A stretch of 64,000 bases of DNA, from assembly GCF_031755915.1 (NCBI RefSeq), contig NC_083379.1, positions 45,826,001 to 45,890,000 of the forward strand, written 5' to 3'. A model generated the notes under the pieces. That model did not search any database and had not been told where the DNA came from. It saw nothing but the letters and a program-made list of their open reading frames with translations. The stretch is from Ziziphus jujuba (taxonomy: Eukaryota > Streptophyta > Magnoliopsida > Rosales > Rhamnaceae). Numbering within the stretch: position 1 is the stretch's first letter; each line of letters begins with the position of its first letter. The position numbers were made by a program, and so were the translations under genes. Of this stretch, positions 47,747-60,600 are shown piece after piece.

Positions 47747-49072
47747 TTTGTTTTTTGTATCCACTTTAATTTTAAAACTATTCTTAATTATTTTGAAATA
47801 TACTATATACTTATTGTAATAAGGAAAAACAATATAATTATAAATTCATACAACTCATAAGACTTTTATATGTTGTATTAAGACCTTCAGATGTTGTATG
47901 AACTACATTGCACCATTTTAAATTGTTAAAAAATAAACACAAAATACCATAAGACCAAAGCACATAAAAAATTGAAATTTAAAAATCAAAATGTTCAAAA
48001 ACAAGTTCATAACCAAAGTATAATTATAAGTATAGTTGAGAGACTAACAAATTAAGCTTATAACTTTTTCTTTCTTTCTTTCTTTCCTTTTTTTTTGGTT
48101 TTTTAAACGAAACTAGTAACCTTCTAATATAGATAAAAAAATAATTATAAATTTACTAAAAGATAAAGTATGTTTTAAAAACCATTATCAATATCTATAG
48201 TACACATACTGATCATCTATATTGTAAAATTTTTTTTTATATATATAGACATATACATAATATATACATAGATATATATATATATATACATAAAAGATAT
48301 TTTTATATTACAGACTGTTTACATATGGATCTGCACTATAAAATTACTTTATATATATATATATATAGAGATATAAAATATATTTTATCAATATTATACT
48401 TAGCTTCGTGTGCATTCAAAATAATGAAATCTAATCATCAAGATTTAAAAGAAAAAAAAAAAGATTTAAACCTGCTTGCAGATTTATTTTGAACATTTTA
48501 TTATTTCTAAATCTTAAAAATATCTCTATTATATTTTATTTATTGTAGATCCATAAATTTTTTGTAAATATTTTTATTATTTTTCTTCTCGCAATCTCAA
48601 ATTCATTTTTGTTTTTCTCGAAACTCCTTATCGATTCTTGATCCACTATTGAATAATATTGAAAAAAAATTAACATGCAATTATGGAAAACTAAAAAACT
48701 ATTTGATTTTTCACCTTTTTTCTTTTATTATCGAAATATCATTTTGTAACAGAGTCGGACTCGGTTCCATCTCTGAGTCGGAGCTTGTCCGCCAGATTCT
48801 AGAGCTTCCAGCGTGGCACGCAATGGAGCCACGTAAAATAGGCAGAAGGTTGCCCAGAACTTTACTTACTATTACTAACAATGCCATTCTCTTGCCCAAC
48901 ATCAACTTTAACTCACTGTCTCTCTCAAACGTTTAAACGGGTATATTGCGTAATTACAATGAAATTTAAGGGGATTCTGATTAAATCACAATTCCCCCAT
49001 TTGTGTATGAGTCTCAGAGTTTTCCAACAATCACTAACATTCGCTCAGACTTTAACCAAACCGTTAAAGCTC
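47158..49072. other. Divergent spacer between SEC11 and the DCC gene
   Basis: Contains the promoters of both genes. A (TTTC)8 microsatellite lies at about 47714-47747, a shorter one near 48070-48085, and (TA)n tracts at 48268-48288 and 48347-48366. An in-frame extension upstream of the DCC start (ATGs at 48881, 48959 and 49007) is open but not conserved-looking. No other gene is seen. Confidence 0.5.
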
Positions 49073-50225
49073 ATGGCGTTTGTGATTCCCGGTGGATGCG
49101 TACGATTAGGCGTGTCACCACCACGCCGGGCGCACATTAAACGGAGACTCACTGTGTTTGCGACTGTGTCCCCTCCACGAGGCCGAGACGATGTGGTGAA
49201 TTGGGTCAAAGCAACCTCGGGCTTCTTTGAGCAAGACACCAGGCCCATCATGCTATTTGACGGTATATATTTTATTATTTGTTGTAATTTTGTGAAAAAC
49301 TAGAAAACAATGATGGCTTATTGAATTTGGTTTATACTTTGTACAGGTGTTTGCAACTTGTGTAATGGAGGTGTAAAATTTGTACGCGATAATGATCGAA
49401 ATGGGTTAGATTAGATTTTTGATTTCTCTCCCTCTTTAATTTTTTATTTTGTTAGATTACCAGTATACCATGTTTATTTTTTTTAATATTATTCACACAG
49501 GAGAATAAGGTTTGAGGCTCTGCAGAGTGAAGCAGGCAAGAAACTGCTAAGGAGGTCAGGAAGAGAACCTGATGATATTTCGAGTGTCGTACTTGTTGAG
49601 AAAGAGAGGTACACACACTTATCCTCATCTCAGTTTATATATATATATATAGATATATGATTACAAATTCAATACCCAACTAGAAAATTTCTTCTGAATT
49701 TCCTTAAACATCAGCGAAATTCCAGTCCATGTAACATTTTCTCTTTTTAGCAATCTAAACAACCGCAATGAATGTTATTTTTATTTGTAAAGTGAGGAGT
49801 GATTGTAAAAATCAGGACATAGCAAATAGATAGCAGTGTAAAATGGGTTATATTGGATGATCCAAAATAAGCGTTTGTTATGGTGGATTTCAGATCATAC
49901 ATCAAGTCAGAAGCTGTTCTAAAGATAATGGAATACATAGACTTACCATTCCCTCAGCTAGCTTTCTTTCTTCAGTTCATACCGCTGTAAGTCATCCCTT
50001 TGTTAATTTTGTTCTTCCCTTTCCCTTCTCTTTAAAGGAGGTATTTTCTCTAGGTTCCTTCAGGTTAAGTCAAAACAGGTGGAAGCGGTGAAAGGTGATA
50101 ATATTATTAATCATTCATTCTTCCTCTGTTTTGATGGTTGCAGGTTCATAAGAGATTTTGCCTATGACAATGTTGCTAACAACCGTTATACAATTTTTGG
50201 TCGCACAGAATCATGTGAACTGTAA
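49073..50225 (+). CDS. DCC-family thiol-disulfide oxidoreductase, plastid-type (At1g52590-like)
   Basis: Five exons (49073-49262, 49347-49404, 49501-49608, 49894-49986, 50144-50225) give 176 residues in a closed frame. The first about 40 residues (MAFVIPGGCVRLGVSPPRRA...) are basic and S/P/R-rich, as in a chloroplast transit peptide. The DCC domain follows: TRPIMLFDGVCNLCNGGVKF with the DGxCxxC signature (Cys66, Cys69), then IRFEALQSEAGKKLL, DISSVVLVEKE, SYIKSEAVLKIMEYIDLP and NNRYTIFGRTESCEL. DCC proteins have a thioredoxin-like fold and are predicted disulfide oxidoreductases; the physiological substrate is not known. Earlier in-frame ATGs exist, but the one at 49073 matches the family start. 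Order matches At1g52590. Confidence 0.92.
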
Positions 50226-51395
50226 GAATAATCCATCAGTTTTGTTGAATCATGTTTATAAGTTGAAAGTGCTCATAGTATACATCTTGCTTTTGTACGC
50301 TATATTATACTTTGGCTCAAGTAGAAATGAAAATGGAATTATAACGAAACAGCTAGATCTGTCTATGCATATATTTAATGAAATGATGTTTTGTTCGCGA
50401 ATACGATATCCGTTTGATAATCTCACTTCTCCTAGTCCAATTTTTCTTCTTAGTTTCGAAGTTATTGGATTTCAGCAGTAATGTTTTACTCCATGGTATT
50501 AATAAGTTAGACCTGTTTATTGGAATTGAAGGCTGCACAAATATATTCATGTATTAGAAGAGGAAAATATAGGACCGTGTTGTAGTTTTTGGTTTCTGTT
50601 CATGCATTGTAATAGAAGCCTAGAAATGGATATATATATATATATATATATAGATATATTTATATCCTCACAGGTAAAAGTAACGGCCTTCTTTTTTGTT
50701 GTCTAGAGATGAAAGAAAGAATAAGCCTGCTCTAATATAACATGGATGAATGGAAGAGTAATTGTCACTAAAAGCTCAAATTAGTTTTTGCTGAAGTAGA
50801 AGAAAAGGAATCATAAGTGATTTAAATATATGCTTCAGTAGAAGAGTACAATTTCACATGGTTCTTCAGATTGCATGGGAAAGTAATAATTAAAGCATTT
50901 TTCTGCATGTAACAAATGAGCCCAGGCGAATTTGACTATGGAAAGGTAAAGTATATATGGTCAGTGAAAAAGCTTCTTGACACCTGGTTTTTGCCTCTTT
51001 CCCTTCAGCTGCAATTAGAAAAGCGCATACCTTTAAAGGCAAAACAGCACAGTGTTATGCAAATCCCAATGGCAATACTTCTGCATGTTCACACCTATAG
51101 AATTAGATACCTACTACATTTGCATAGGTTTGGCACATTTGTTTTGTTAACATGAAGAAGGGGTGGTTTTGGTCTATACTTGCAATGCTTGAAAAAAAGG
51201 AAGTTGAACTGCAACGTACATTCTGTTAATCGATGCTCTACGAAGGAATCCGTTTCATTGCCTCGTCACTTATATATCTTAATCAAGCAGTATAGGTAGC
51301 TGCAAAATGAAGAATGAAAGAAGGTTAGCAAGTAATGGTGTCTTTGTATGAATTCTTCAATAGTTGTTCAAAAGAGGAGAGATAAAATTAGAAAT
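50226..51395. other. Convergent spacer between DCC and rhomboid genes
   Basis: Likely 3' UTRs of both genes. A (TA)n tract lies at 50629-50651. ORFs here are short and domain-free. On the minus strand, TTGCAG ending at about 51304 could be an acceptor for an alternative last exon of the rhomboid gene, joined to the donor-like TT|GTAAAT at its stop codon. Confidence 0.45.
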
Positions 51396-52827
51396 TTACA
51401 AGATAATTAAGGCGATCAATGCCAGGAACCATAATATATATTGGTACCACTTGTACTTGGATTTGCGTTTTATGTCGTATCCTGCTGGAATGTACCTGCG
51501 GCTAACATATCCATACTGGGGACGAACTAGAAGAATAAAACCCAGGAAAAACCCTGAGATGAATCCTCCTATATGAGCTGAATTGTCAACATGAGGTAGA
51601 AACCCAAATGCCAAATTTATTGCAATAATGACGATGAGAGTTAGAAGTGCTGCACACTGAATCAGATGAGTTAGATGCAGTTCGATCTCATAGATCCACA
51701 CATTTATGACTCTGTGATAAACCAGTAACCAGTTTTTGTTTAACTCAATATGAGTTTAGATTGGAAGAAATGAGGAAGTTACCTTATTTGCATAGATTGT
51801 CCAGTTTGTGAAGAGCTCCGAAAGCATGGCTCCCAACAATCCAAAAAGCGCACCAGATGCACCGACTGATAGGGTTGGTTTACCAGCAATATCAAGATTA
51901 ATACAAGACATCAAGCTTCCACCAAAACCAGCAAGCACATACAAGAGTCCTATCCTGACTGCCAAATCGTTGTAGTAAAAAAGTAAGATCAAGATTGCAA
52001 TGTACAGAGAAAATAAATAAATAAATAAGTTAGACATATCCATAAGTTTTTAAGGTTCTCACAAAATCCAAATTCCTGCTCAAGTCTGATTCCAATAAAC
52101 AGAAGGCTAAACATATTGGAAACTATGTGGATAACACCAGCATGAAGCCACATGCAAGAAAGGAGACGCCATGCCTGGCCATCTTTCACCACCAAAGCTT
52201 TTTCTAGAGCTCCTAGTTTTTTGAGCCTGCAAATTTTAACTTGTATGTAAAATAAGGAGGTCCATATCATTTATTAGATTTATTTAAGAGCCATATACAA
52301 TTTAACTTTATTCATATGCACATGATGAAGAAAGCAAAGTGTGAAAAGCCAAGTGCTTAAGCAGGTTCTAAACTCACTCAAATTGCTATTCTCATGGAGT
52401 TGGAACTTTTAATATCATCAATTTCATGCTCTGTCTTGTCGCCTAGAAATTTTTCCTTTCCTTCACCTCATTTTCAAGTGGCAAAAGTTGAGGGAAAAGA
52501 TTATGGACTACAAGGGTTATAGAAATGTTGGAGTTGGGAATTTTTTTCCCCCCTCTGCTCTAGCTTGAAACATTTCCTTCTTTTTGTTTTCAGAACTAAT
52601 TTCTTCAGAACATGACTTAAAGTAACAAAAATACAAGTAATTGATTTTGACATATTTTGTTTTCTTTTATATTAATTTTGAACTTATAGATCCCACTTGA
52701 AAGAAAAATGAGGTGGTTCTCAATTGCAACAAAAATAATGAAGAACCCCATTTAGGACATAATCCGGAAAGATCAGAACAAACGAAAAGGAAATGGAAAT
52801 GACAGAATTTGATGACATCATTGACAG

Positions 52828-52873
<46 letters not shown>

Positions 52874-53184
52874 TAAGGTGTAGCGTACGTGTTGGTAGAA
52901 GGGCCAAGGAGGGGATTTTCATGGAAGGGTTGGAAAGAGAACCTCTTGAATTCATCTTCGAGAATACAATGGTGGCCCTTTGCCTTGTTGTGGGGGCAAT
53001 TGTTTCTGTACATGCTATACACAAACATGGCAACATTTACCACAAATATAAGAGGGACCATCCACGAGAACCATGGCTTGGGCGTAGGAGGGCTAAAATG
53101 TGGTGGCGGTGGAGGCGGCAAAGGCGATCTGGACATTCCACGACCTTTCTCGATGTCCGGCGGTGATTCCGACCACCTCCCCAT
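51396..53184 (-). CDS. Rhomboid-like intramembrane serine protease (At1g52580/RBL5-like)
   Basis: Four exons (53184-52889, 52226-52063, 51958-51783, 51656-51396) give 298 residues. The cytosolic N-terminus is proline-rich ([14 protein letters not shown]), followed by a first membrane segment ([19 protein letters not shown]), [20 protein letters not shown] with the WLH loop, [10 protein letters not shown], the active-site [19 protein letters not shown] (catalytic Ser in GASG), and the partner His in [20 protein letters not shown], then RPQYGY. Both catalytic residues are present, so an active secretase-type rhomboid is expected, probably Golgi or endomembrane. An upstream in-frame ATG (53259) would add 25 residues. 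The C-terminus stops soon after the last hydrophobic segment ([12 protein letters not shown]). Order matches Arabidopsis At1g52580 (RBL5). Confidence 0.9.
52831..52874. repeat. (GA)n microsatellite beside the rhomboid exon-1 donor
   Basis: About 20 GA units on the plus strand, i.e. (CT)n on the gene strand, starting about 15 bp inside intron 1 of the rhomboid gene (donor at 52888). Length changes here could affect use of the donor. Confidence 0.9.
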
Positions 53185-56100
53185 ATCAGCCTCCCTGCAA
53201 GGAACTCTGAAACTATGTGCCGACGCTCTTCGCGGCGGCAATAGATTCTGTTTCTTCACAAGTTTTCAAGGCAAAGAGAGAAAAAAAGAAAAAAAAAAAA
53301 AAGACAGGGCAAATTAGGATTTGGCTGGCAAGGAACGAGGTTTGCCGGGCAGGCAGTTAAAAGTTAGGTACCTTTCCCGCTAATAGAAGCTTTAGAAATT
53401 ACATAATCGCCCTTTCAATAGTTGGCATGGTCTTTTTCCTTTCTATTTCATTTCTATTTTCTAACCAAATAAAAATATAATAATAAATGGAGAAAAGGAG
53501 AAAAACTTGGATGCCAAGCATCTATTTATTGTCCAAAACTAGTGCAACGCCATTAATTAGATCCTCTTTTTATTATTAATATTATCCTCTATTTTATTAT
53601 TAATATTATTACTATTTTCTCTATTTCTTTGGATACATTCCATGATAAACATGCATGTAAGCAGACCGGCTAGGTAGAAAAATGTTAATTGAAAATTTTA
53701 TATATATATATATTTTTCTTTCTTTTTTGGGTCATCTAATTGGAAAAAGCCTACTAGAAATCATAGATTTAGGATAGCTAATTCAGCAGACAATTTACAG
53801 GGGCAATATTAGGAGACAATTAATCATTAAGTTATTTGGTAGCCTCCAATGGAAACTGCAAGACCAATTATCTTCTTTTACTTGATAACTGCTCATAAAT
53901 CTTGTGTTAACAAAATGAAGCAAAATAATAATAATAATAAATAAATAAAAAGTCATAAAACAGAGGAACAACCAAATAAAATTGGATTAGAAATGGATAG
54001 CTCTAGAAATTTGATCGGGAAATATGTGCTACATATTGATGTTCTTCAAGATAGAGAACAATGATGTGGGAAGTCGCAAGCTCAGCCATTTTGTCACTGT
54101 CTGTTGCTCACTTATGGTTAGTCCGTTAGTTTCTATAAACTTTCTAACTGAGACATTATATAAAAGCTCTCTTAGTCTCATGTACTAAACAAAATCACTC
54201 GCTCTTCTGATTCAATACAGATATATCATGACCGTTTTCTTTATTAATTTTTATTTTTTTATTTTTTCAAAAAGGCATGAATATTTCGGTGAGTTGTAAT
54301 TCCATGGGACCTTAAACTCCATGTTAAATTATTTAATTACTTTCTGCCGAGAGCTCACGATGTCACAATTGTAAAAAAATAATAATAATAACGCTTCATT
54401 CAAACAAAGAGTTATTTTCTGATATGCTGTTACTTGTATAAGAATTTGTGAGACAAGTAATTTTGAAAATTATATAATAAATTGCTAATCTGGTCATTCA
54501 ATTAAAAGCCTTTTGGTTCGATAAGTTTCTGCAGAACTTGAAAAGAGAAGGAGAGAGAATTATAAAAATTCCAGCATGTCTTGTAGCATATACTAAATCA
54601 TGCCTTAAAATGGCACCACTTTAACTCCAAAAAAAAAACACGTGGTTTGTGCAGCTGTATTAACGGGACATGTTTGAAAATTTTTATTTGATTCCATCTT
54701 TGACCGTACTCTAGGATGTGCTAATAATGCCATCGCTAGCTACCAATCTTAAATTTGGTAATACTCTCGCCTCTCTCGTTCGATCACTATGTCCAAATAT
54801 TGAATTTGATGGTTGAGTTGCTCTGTTGTGATTAATTGATCTGTCCTTTCTAGCTCACGAATGCTTGTTAAACTAAGCATTTCTTTATCAATTTCTATCA
54901 TGTTCTAATCTCTTTCAAATAAGAAACAAATAATTTTTTGGCAGGATTGCCTTTTTTCTTTATTTCGATGGGGGTAGTACCTAATTATCTACTATAGAAT
55001 AAAGCAAATCATGTTTTCAGCTATATATATATATTCTTAGCTTAATTTGATGAAATTGTAATTTGTAACAGATGTGGAAAAAGTGGAAGGCTATTTGGGA
55101 CTTTCCGCAAGAACTGCAACAAGAATTGATATTATTAGCCATTTATGGTTGCTTTGTATAACTTATTGCATACAAATAATGAAATTATAACCTGGTTATA
55201 TTTTATGTACTACTATATATATATATATATGTACATTTATAGAAACGAAACCGATGCGACTTCCTTTTAATAAAGTAGGCCAATGCGCACACTGCTAAAA
55301 TTGACTTCCTCAAACAATTTAATTTTAAAGTAATTGGCTGCTTTCTATTTTTTTGTCTTTTTCCTAAGTGTATACAAATACAAAAGGCAAAAAAGAAAAA
55401 AGAAAAAAGAAAAAAAAAAGATGTATATTACAAGACGAGTTCTGTTAAGGTGGGTCTTATTGATGAGTTTTGACCATGGTTGAAGGCCAAAAAGAAAAGT
55501 TTGATTCATACCCCTTGGTATAAATAGAGGGTACTAGTTGGAAACTTGTAAGTTTATCTTAGTTAGAACCCTAAAAAAAAAAAAAAAAAAAAAAAAGGTT
55601 AATGTACAACTCAGGCTAATTTTGGCCTGGCTTGCAAATGTAAAGAATAGACATTAATAAAAGATAATTAGCTTTGGCAGCTCTTCGAAGAGGAATATGA
55701 CTCTTTTGTACGGAAAGCCGTTGTTGTCACATGTGGGAAAATAAACAACAATTAGCCAAGAAAACCTCTCAGAAGGAAAGGAAATTACACCCATAATATG
55801 TACTTTCCCCAAATGTTGATTATAAAAAAGTGAGTGACATTCAGTGAAAATATGTTGTTGATCTTTTTCCGATCTCTTGCAAATCATACATTTTAATCTT
55901 ATGATAGACGGTTTTAGTTTTGGAGTCAACACATAATAGGTGGTTGTTGACTTTGTTTCAATTCTTTAATAAAAGTTTTATTAGAGTTAATAAGTTGGTT
56001 GTTATTAACTAGAATGGGTGTGTATGAGCGTCAAAGTGGGTATGGCTGGAGGCCAACAAAACAATTATAAACTTTTGAAAACTTAACCCTTCGTTTAAAT

Positions 56101-57164
56101 AGAGAGTACTTCTTGTAAATTTGGTTTATTTTAATTAAATTAAATTTTGTAAAACAATTAAATATTTTATTTTAAAATAAAATTTGAATCTTTATGCAAA
56201 CTCCGGTTACCAACTTGTAAAAATAGCAGAAAAAATTTAATTACAAGAAATGAAAAGGAATGGCATGGAAAGAATTGGTGTACAATGCTGTCAATCCTCT
56301 TGACCTCGCGGATATTTCTCTTGCTCCATTTTTGCACTATAAAATATTTTAATTCCTAGAATATTAAGAAGTAGATGTTTTTATGTTGTATATTTCACTT
56401 CATATGAGAATATGAAAATTAGAAAATTAAATATTGATTTAAAATACATGTATAAATAAAAAATATAGGATTTTAAAGGGATAAAAATTTTTGATGGTAG
56501 GAAATACTAATAGTCACTTCATTATTAAATAACATATGCAACAAAATTGTAATTATAAACTGCGGTTCTCTATTACCTTCATAATTGAAGTAATAAGATT
56601 TTAATACTTATAAAATATTACCCCGACAGTAGGAATGGAAAAAGATGAGAAGGAAAAGAGGAAATGAATTTTGAATTAAGCTACCCCAAACATAAAATGC
56701 AGCAATTTTTCATCCTTGAAATATAAATACATATATATATATATATATATTTGATACTGACTGCTAAAAACATTAAACATTTATTAATGGGCATAGAATT
56801 CATAAACACCATTAGACAAAAAGTTGTGGCTTTTGTATTCTGATAAAAACTTAAACAAATATTTAAACAAAATTTCACTAATTCATGGCTTGTAAGGCCA
56901 ATGTAGAAGTTTGAAGACAGACAGAGAACTAGAATGTGCAATTTGATAGACCTTTATGGTTTTATTTTTAAAATTATTACATAAAAGTTGTTTTTTTGTT
57001 CATTTTATTTTTTAATAATAGATTTTATTGTTACCTTCGAATGAAACGAGAAGGGTTATTGTTTCATGTTGCAAGTATTACTGCTACAAATTATAAATAA
57101 AGCTCATAAGTAGATTAATATTATTGTGTGGTTTTTTTTTTTTTTTTTGAACCTAATTTACAGA
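53185..57164. other. Gene-poor intergenic region downstream of the rhomboid promoter
   Basis: About 4 kb without a supportable gene. It has (TA)n tracts (53700-53713, 55022-55033, 55214-55231, 56728-56751), poly-A runs (55573-55596) and a possible decayed element at 55440-56120, listed separately. The first about 200 bp carry the rhomboid 5' UTR and promoter. Confidence 0.5.
55440..56120. repeat. Two diverged direct copies around a short internal stretch (possible small LTR element)
   Basis: About 55455-55570 and 55995-56120 look like diverged copies of one sequence: GGTTGAAGGCCAAAAAG pairs with GGCTGGAGGCCAACAAA, and GGTATAAATAGAGGGTACTAG pairs with CGTTTAAATAGAGAGTACTTC. A TATA-containing terminal repeat of about 130-160 bp around about 400 bp would fit a TRIM-type miniature retrotransposon. 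Clear TG...CA ends, primer site and target duplication are not seen, so this is tentative. The minus-strand ORF 55654-55932 between them has a CxxC...HxxxxC pattern that weakly recalls a reverse-transcriptase zinc ribbon. Confidence 0.3.
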
Positions 57165-57276
57165 CGAAGATGATAGCTCCAGTGGTTAAGCATCTCTACC
57201 TATGCTATGAGAGTATAGGTTCGAGTAATGGGATGCAAGGATTTAGAATAATTTGTAATGTTAAAAAAAAAAAAAA
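57165..57276 (+). mobile_element. tRNA-derived SINE-like sequence, plus orientation
   Basis: It has a pol III A-box-like TAGCTCCAGTGG (57174-57185) and a B-box-like GGTTCGAGTAA (57218-57228) at tRNA-like spacing, then a non-tRNA part (AAGGATTTAGAATAATTTG) and a 14-base A tail (57263-57276). It does not fold as a complete tRNA, so it is a SINE-type derivative rather than a tRNA gene. A second copy follows in opposite orientation. Confidence 0.6.
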
Positions 57277-57375
57277 TTACCTATTTATAAACTACTCAAA
57301 TCCCTTCGCTTCTCGTGTGACTTGAACCCGGACTATGGCACAGATAGGAGTGCTCAACTACTGTAGCTTACCTGC
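57277..57375 (-). mobile_element. tRNA-derived SINE-like sequence, minus orientation
   Basis: Reading the minus strand, AAGCTACAGTAGTTGAGC (A-box region, 57369-57352) is followed by GGGTTCAAGTC (B-box, 57329-57319) and AAGGGATTTGAGTAGTTTAT, each matching the plus-strand copy at 57174-57260 with several differences. The two copies are therefore tail to tail around the A/T run. Confidence 0.55.
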
Positions 57376-57457
57376 TTCATCATATTATTGTGTATTTGTA
57401 GGTGGCTTTCGTTTTTAACCAAAAAAAAAAAAAAAAAAACAAAGAGTTGGAAAGATA

Positions 57458-60400
57458 GTGTAACACCCCGTCCCGAAATACATCGGAAATTTTTCAAGTT
57501 GGTCGTCGTTGACCGAGAAGGATCAAATTTTGACTTTTTGACTCTATAAGAATTCGAGATTGACCAAGGCACCATTTCGAAGTACGCATCGATCCGAGTC
57601 CGTAGACTAGTAGAACCTCAAAAACGGAGCTACGGTTTGAAAGTTATGAGTAAAACAAGTTAATGTCTGAACTGTCCGAGGGTGCCAGAGTTGACTTTTT
57701 AATTTTGTGAAGTTGAGTTTGTAGACTAGCGGCATGTTCGATTCGGACATGTGGTTTTAAAGTTATGGACTTACAAAATTTTTCAAATATTATATTATTT
57801 TAATATTATTTTTTTGTGAACAGTATATACCACGTGTAACTTAGTAATGATGCCTTAGTAATGATGCCGTATGTCACAATGAGAAAATGTCACATGTCAG
57901 ACACAAATAACTGATCTATTATATTATTTTTGTTATTATTTTATATATTATACAATTATAATATTATTTGTTTATTTATTTATATATTTTTTAATTTTCT
58001 TTTTCTTTTTCTATATATTTTCTTTCTTTCCTCATGTGGGAAAATACCCCCCCACGGGGCCCCCTCTTCTTCTTCTTCTTTTCTTCTACTTCTTTCTTCT
58101 TCCTTCTTCTTCCTCCCGTCGGTCTCTCTTTGCTGCATCTCTTCCGGCAGCCGGACGGCCACACGCGCCGGACAGGTAGAAAGTCGGTGGAAAACCCGGC
58201 CGGTAACAGGAAGGACAAGGCCGAACGTCGCCGGACGCACCGGAATTAGGCCTCAATCGTCGGCGATGGTAAGTTGGTTTTCCGGCAATCTGACCATCAC
58301 CTGGCCAAATTGATACTCTTTTCTACTACTTTCGGACCCTCTGAGCTCAATTTTGAGATCCATTCAGCTCAATTCCTTATTGTTTGAGAGATATGAGAAG
58401 TTGAACTTTGACCGAATTTTTCCATCCATTTTCCGGTAACCGGCGGTCGGTTTGAGCCCAACGGAAGTCGGTAACGTATTTCTCGTTTCTTTAGCTTCTT
58501 ATAGGTACCTCGTTTGTGAATTATGATGGAGTATTTTGAAAGATGCCATTTTTGCATCAAATATTATTATTTAATGTGGTAGTCTGAAAAATGTATTTGT
58601 GTAGTATTTAAATAATGATTTATATTGGAGATGCTAGATGCATATTGAATTGAATAAGTATGGCTTTGAAATAATATTTTCGAAAGTTTAGGAAGTTGTA
58701 GTTTTAAGCCGCTATTAAATTATTATTAGATTATTGTTAATTTTATTGTGAGATTATGGTATCTGTTAGAATATATTTTTGTATACTTATTTATATGTGA
58801 AGTTGTGAAATTATATATGGATTAAATGATATTTGTTGTGAATTGATCTGAAAGTTGAGGAATTAATTGTGTTAAATTACTGTGATAACAAAAATATATT
58901 ATGTGATTTAAATTATGTAAGAATTTTTATATTGTTTTGGTGAAAATTGATTTCATGGATTTGAAGAAAAATATTTATTTAAAATTTAGTATTTCCAAAA
59001 AATATATTTATGCATTAATTAATTAATTAATTATTCATAAATTTGATTTTATCTTATTTTATCGAAACTTATTATTTTAATAATATTATAAAAAATTTAT
59101 AGTTTTTAGATGCACCATACACGTACCGGTGTTCTATAGTTGTAGATGTGATTAGCGCACAGGTGGATGTGGATGTGATTAGCGTGCAGGTTGTAATGTC
59201 TCCCATGAGTTGTCATTGGAGTAAGGGCAGACAAGTTTGATATTGGCCATAGCCGTCCCCCTCCATGGCCGGGATGACGGTTTAAGCAGTAGCGCGGTGG
59301 GACGCTACGCGACCGTATGCCTGTTTCTCTCTTTAACCTCCCCGTCAGACGGTGCTTTGGGACGCTGGGCACCGTAGGACACCACTGGTATATAGTATGT
59401 GCATCAAGTATCTTTTGTATATATATATATATATATATGTTATATTTGTATGTATCACACCGTACGGGGATAGCGATCCGATGTGGTCCATGAAGAGCTA
59501 GCCTCGTAACTATGTTGCCTATGAGTCCAGGGGATTGGACGGCCAATCTAGGCAACCACCTCGGACTATATTGGTAGCAGGGTACTGGCAACAGCTGGAA
59601 TCATAGATTGCGCAACATGTTGGAGGGTATTGTTTGTATCTCTGATATGAGTGTATATTTGATAATATTTTTTTGAATTTTAAATTATTATTTGATATCG
59701 TATTATTCTATCTATTCATAACATGATTTTCTAGAATTATACTTAATTGCTTTTATTGTCATTACTATTATTAATATTATTCTCGTTATTAATATTACAA
59801 TTATTATTTATCAGAATTATGTTTATAATTATTTTCATTATTACTAATATTATCATCATCATTATGATTATTATTATTATTGCCATTATTTATTTTTATT
59901 TTTATTATTTTTATTTTTATTATTAGCATATGATATATCCGGACAAGTATCACAGCCTACGAGCAAGAAAGATAGCCATTGGGTAAGTATAATAGTCCTT
60001 GGACAAGTGGTAGCCTTTGGACATAGTCTTTGGGACAACTGTGATTATGTGATAGTTCTTGGACAAGTGATTACCTTCGAGTAAATATGACAGATGATAT
60101 TAGTACTATTTTTATCATGGAAATGATTGCTATTATTATTATTGTTGTTGATGTGATGATTGTTTTACTTTTCTTCTTATGTTACGCATCGGTATATTTT
60201 CTAACACAATATTTGAAATGTATTTAAAATGTACGGCAATTAGTGGGTGGTGTGGGCGGACGTGAATGATTAAAGGTATGATTGATTGTTTATTTAGTTG
60301 ATTATTCCTATTGCATATATATACGTATGTGTTTTATGTAAATTGTTATCGAAATGTTGCCACTGTGGAAATTATTGTAGTAAGGTGGGAGGGATAAGGT

Positions 60401-60600
60401 GGTACCATATAGTAGTGTAACTTTGTGCAGGTAAATTTTGTGGAAAGTTCTTCTTTTAGGGGAATTGCTGTCGGATTTTCTATTGGAAGGTTCGGTGGTG
60501 TTTTTCTGGGATCAGAACTTGTCCAGAGTTTCGGTGAGGGATCTTGGATGGGTCCTCAGAGATAGAGATTGTTATACCTTTGGAATCTCAATTGGTAGGC
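57458..60600 (+). mobile_element. LTR-retrotransposon fragment with TGTAACACCCC-type end
   Basis: At 57458 the sequence begins TGTAACACCCCGTCCCGAAA, the typical 5' end of large Gypsy-type LTRs in dicots. Then come GTTGACC and TTGACTTTTTGACT motifs, GC-rich blocks unlike the surrounding DNA (58045-58265, 59260-59380, 59460-59590) and a CTTCTTCTTC-rich stretch. Short imperfect repeats of CTTGGACAAGTG occur at 59998-60075. No gag-pol coding is visible. The 3' end and target duplication were not found, so the end given is the last base where composition still looks like the element. Confidence 0.5.

Noticed and set aside
48881..49072. N-terminal extension of the DCC protein from earlier in-frame ATGs
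   Set aside because: The extension is unlike the family, while the ATG at 49073 gives the expected transit-peptide-like start.
55654..55932. ORF with CMIC...HIFTEC resembling a reverse-transcriptase zinc ribbon (LINE remnant)
   Set aside because: Only one short cysteine/histidine pattern; no reverse transcriptase or endonuclease sequence nearby.
57174..57228. Functional tRNA gene
   Set aside because: A- and B-box-like motifs exist, but the acceptor and anticodon stems do not form; the A tail and second copy fit a SINE.
59106..59591. 161-codon minus-strand ORF with many Arg/Pro
   Set aside because: It lies in the GC-rich part of the LTR fragment and contains a (TA)n-encoded Ile/Tyr run; chance ORF.
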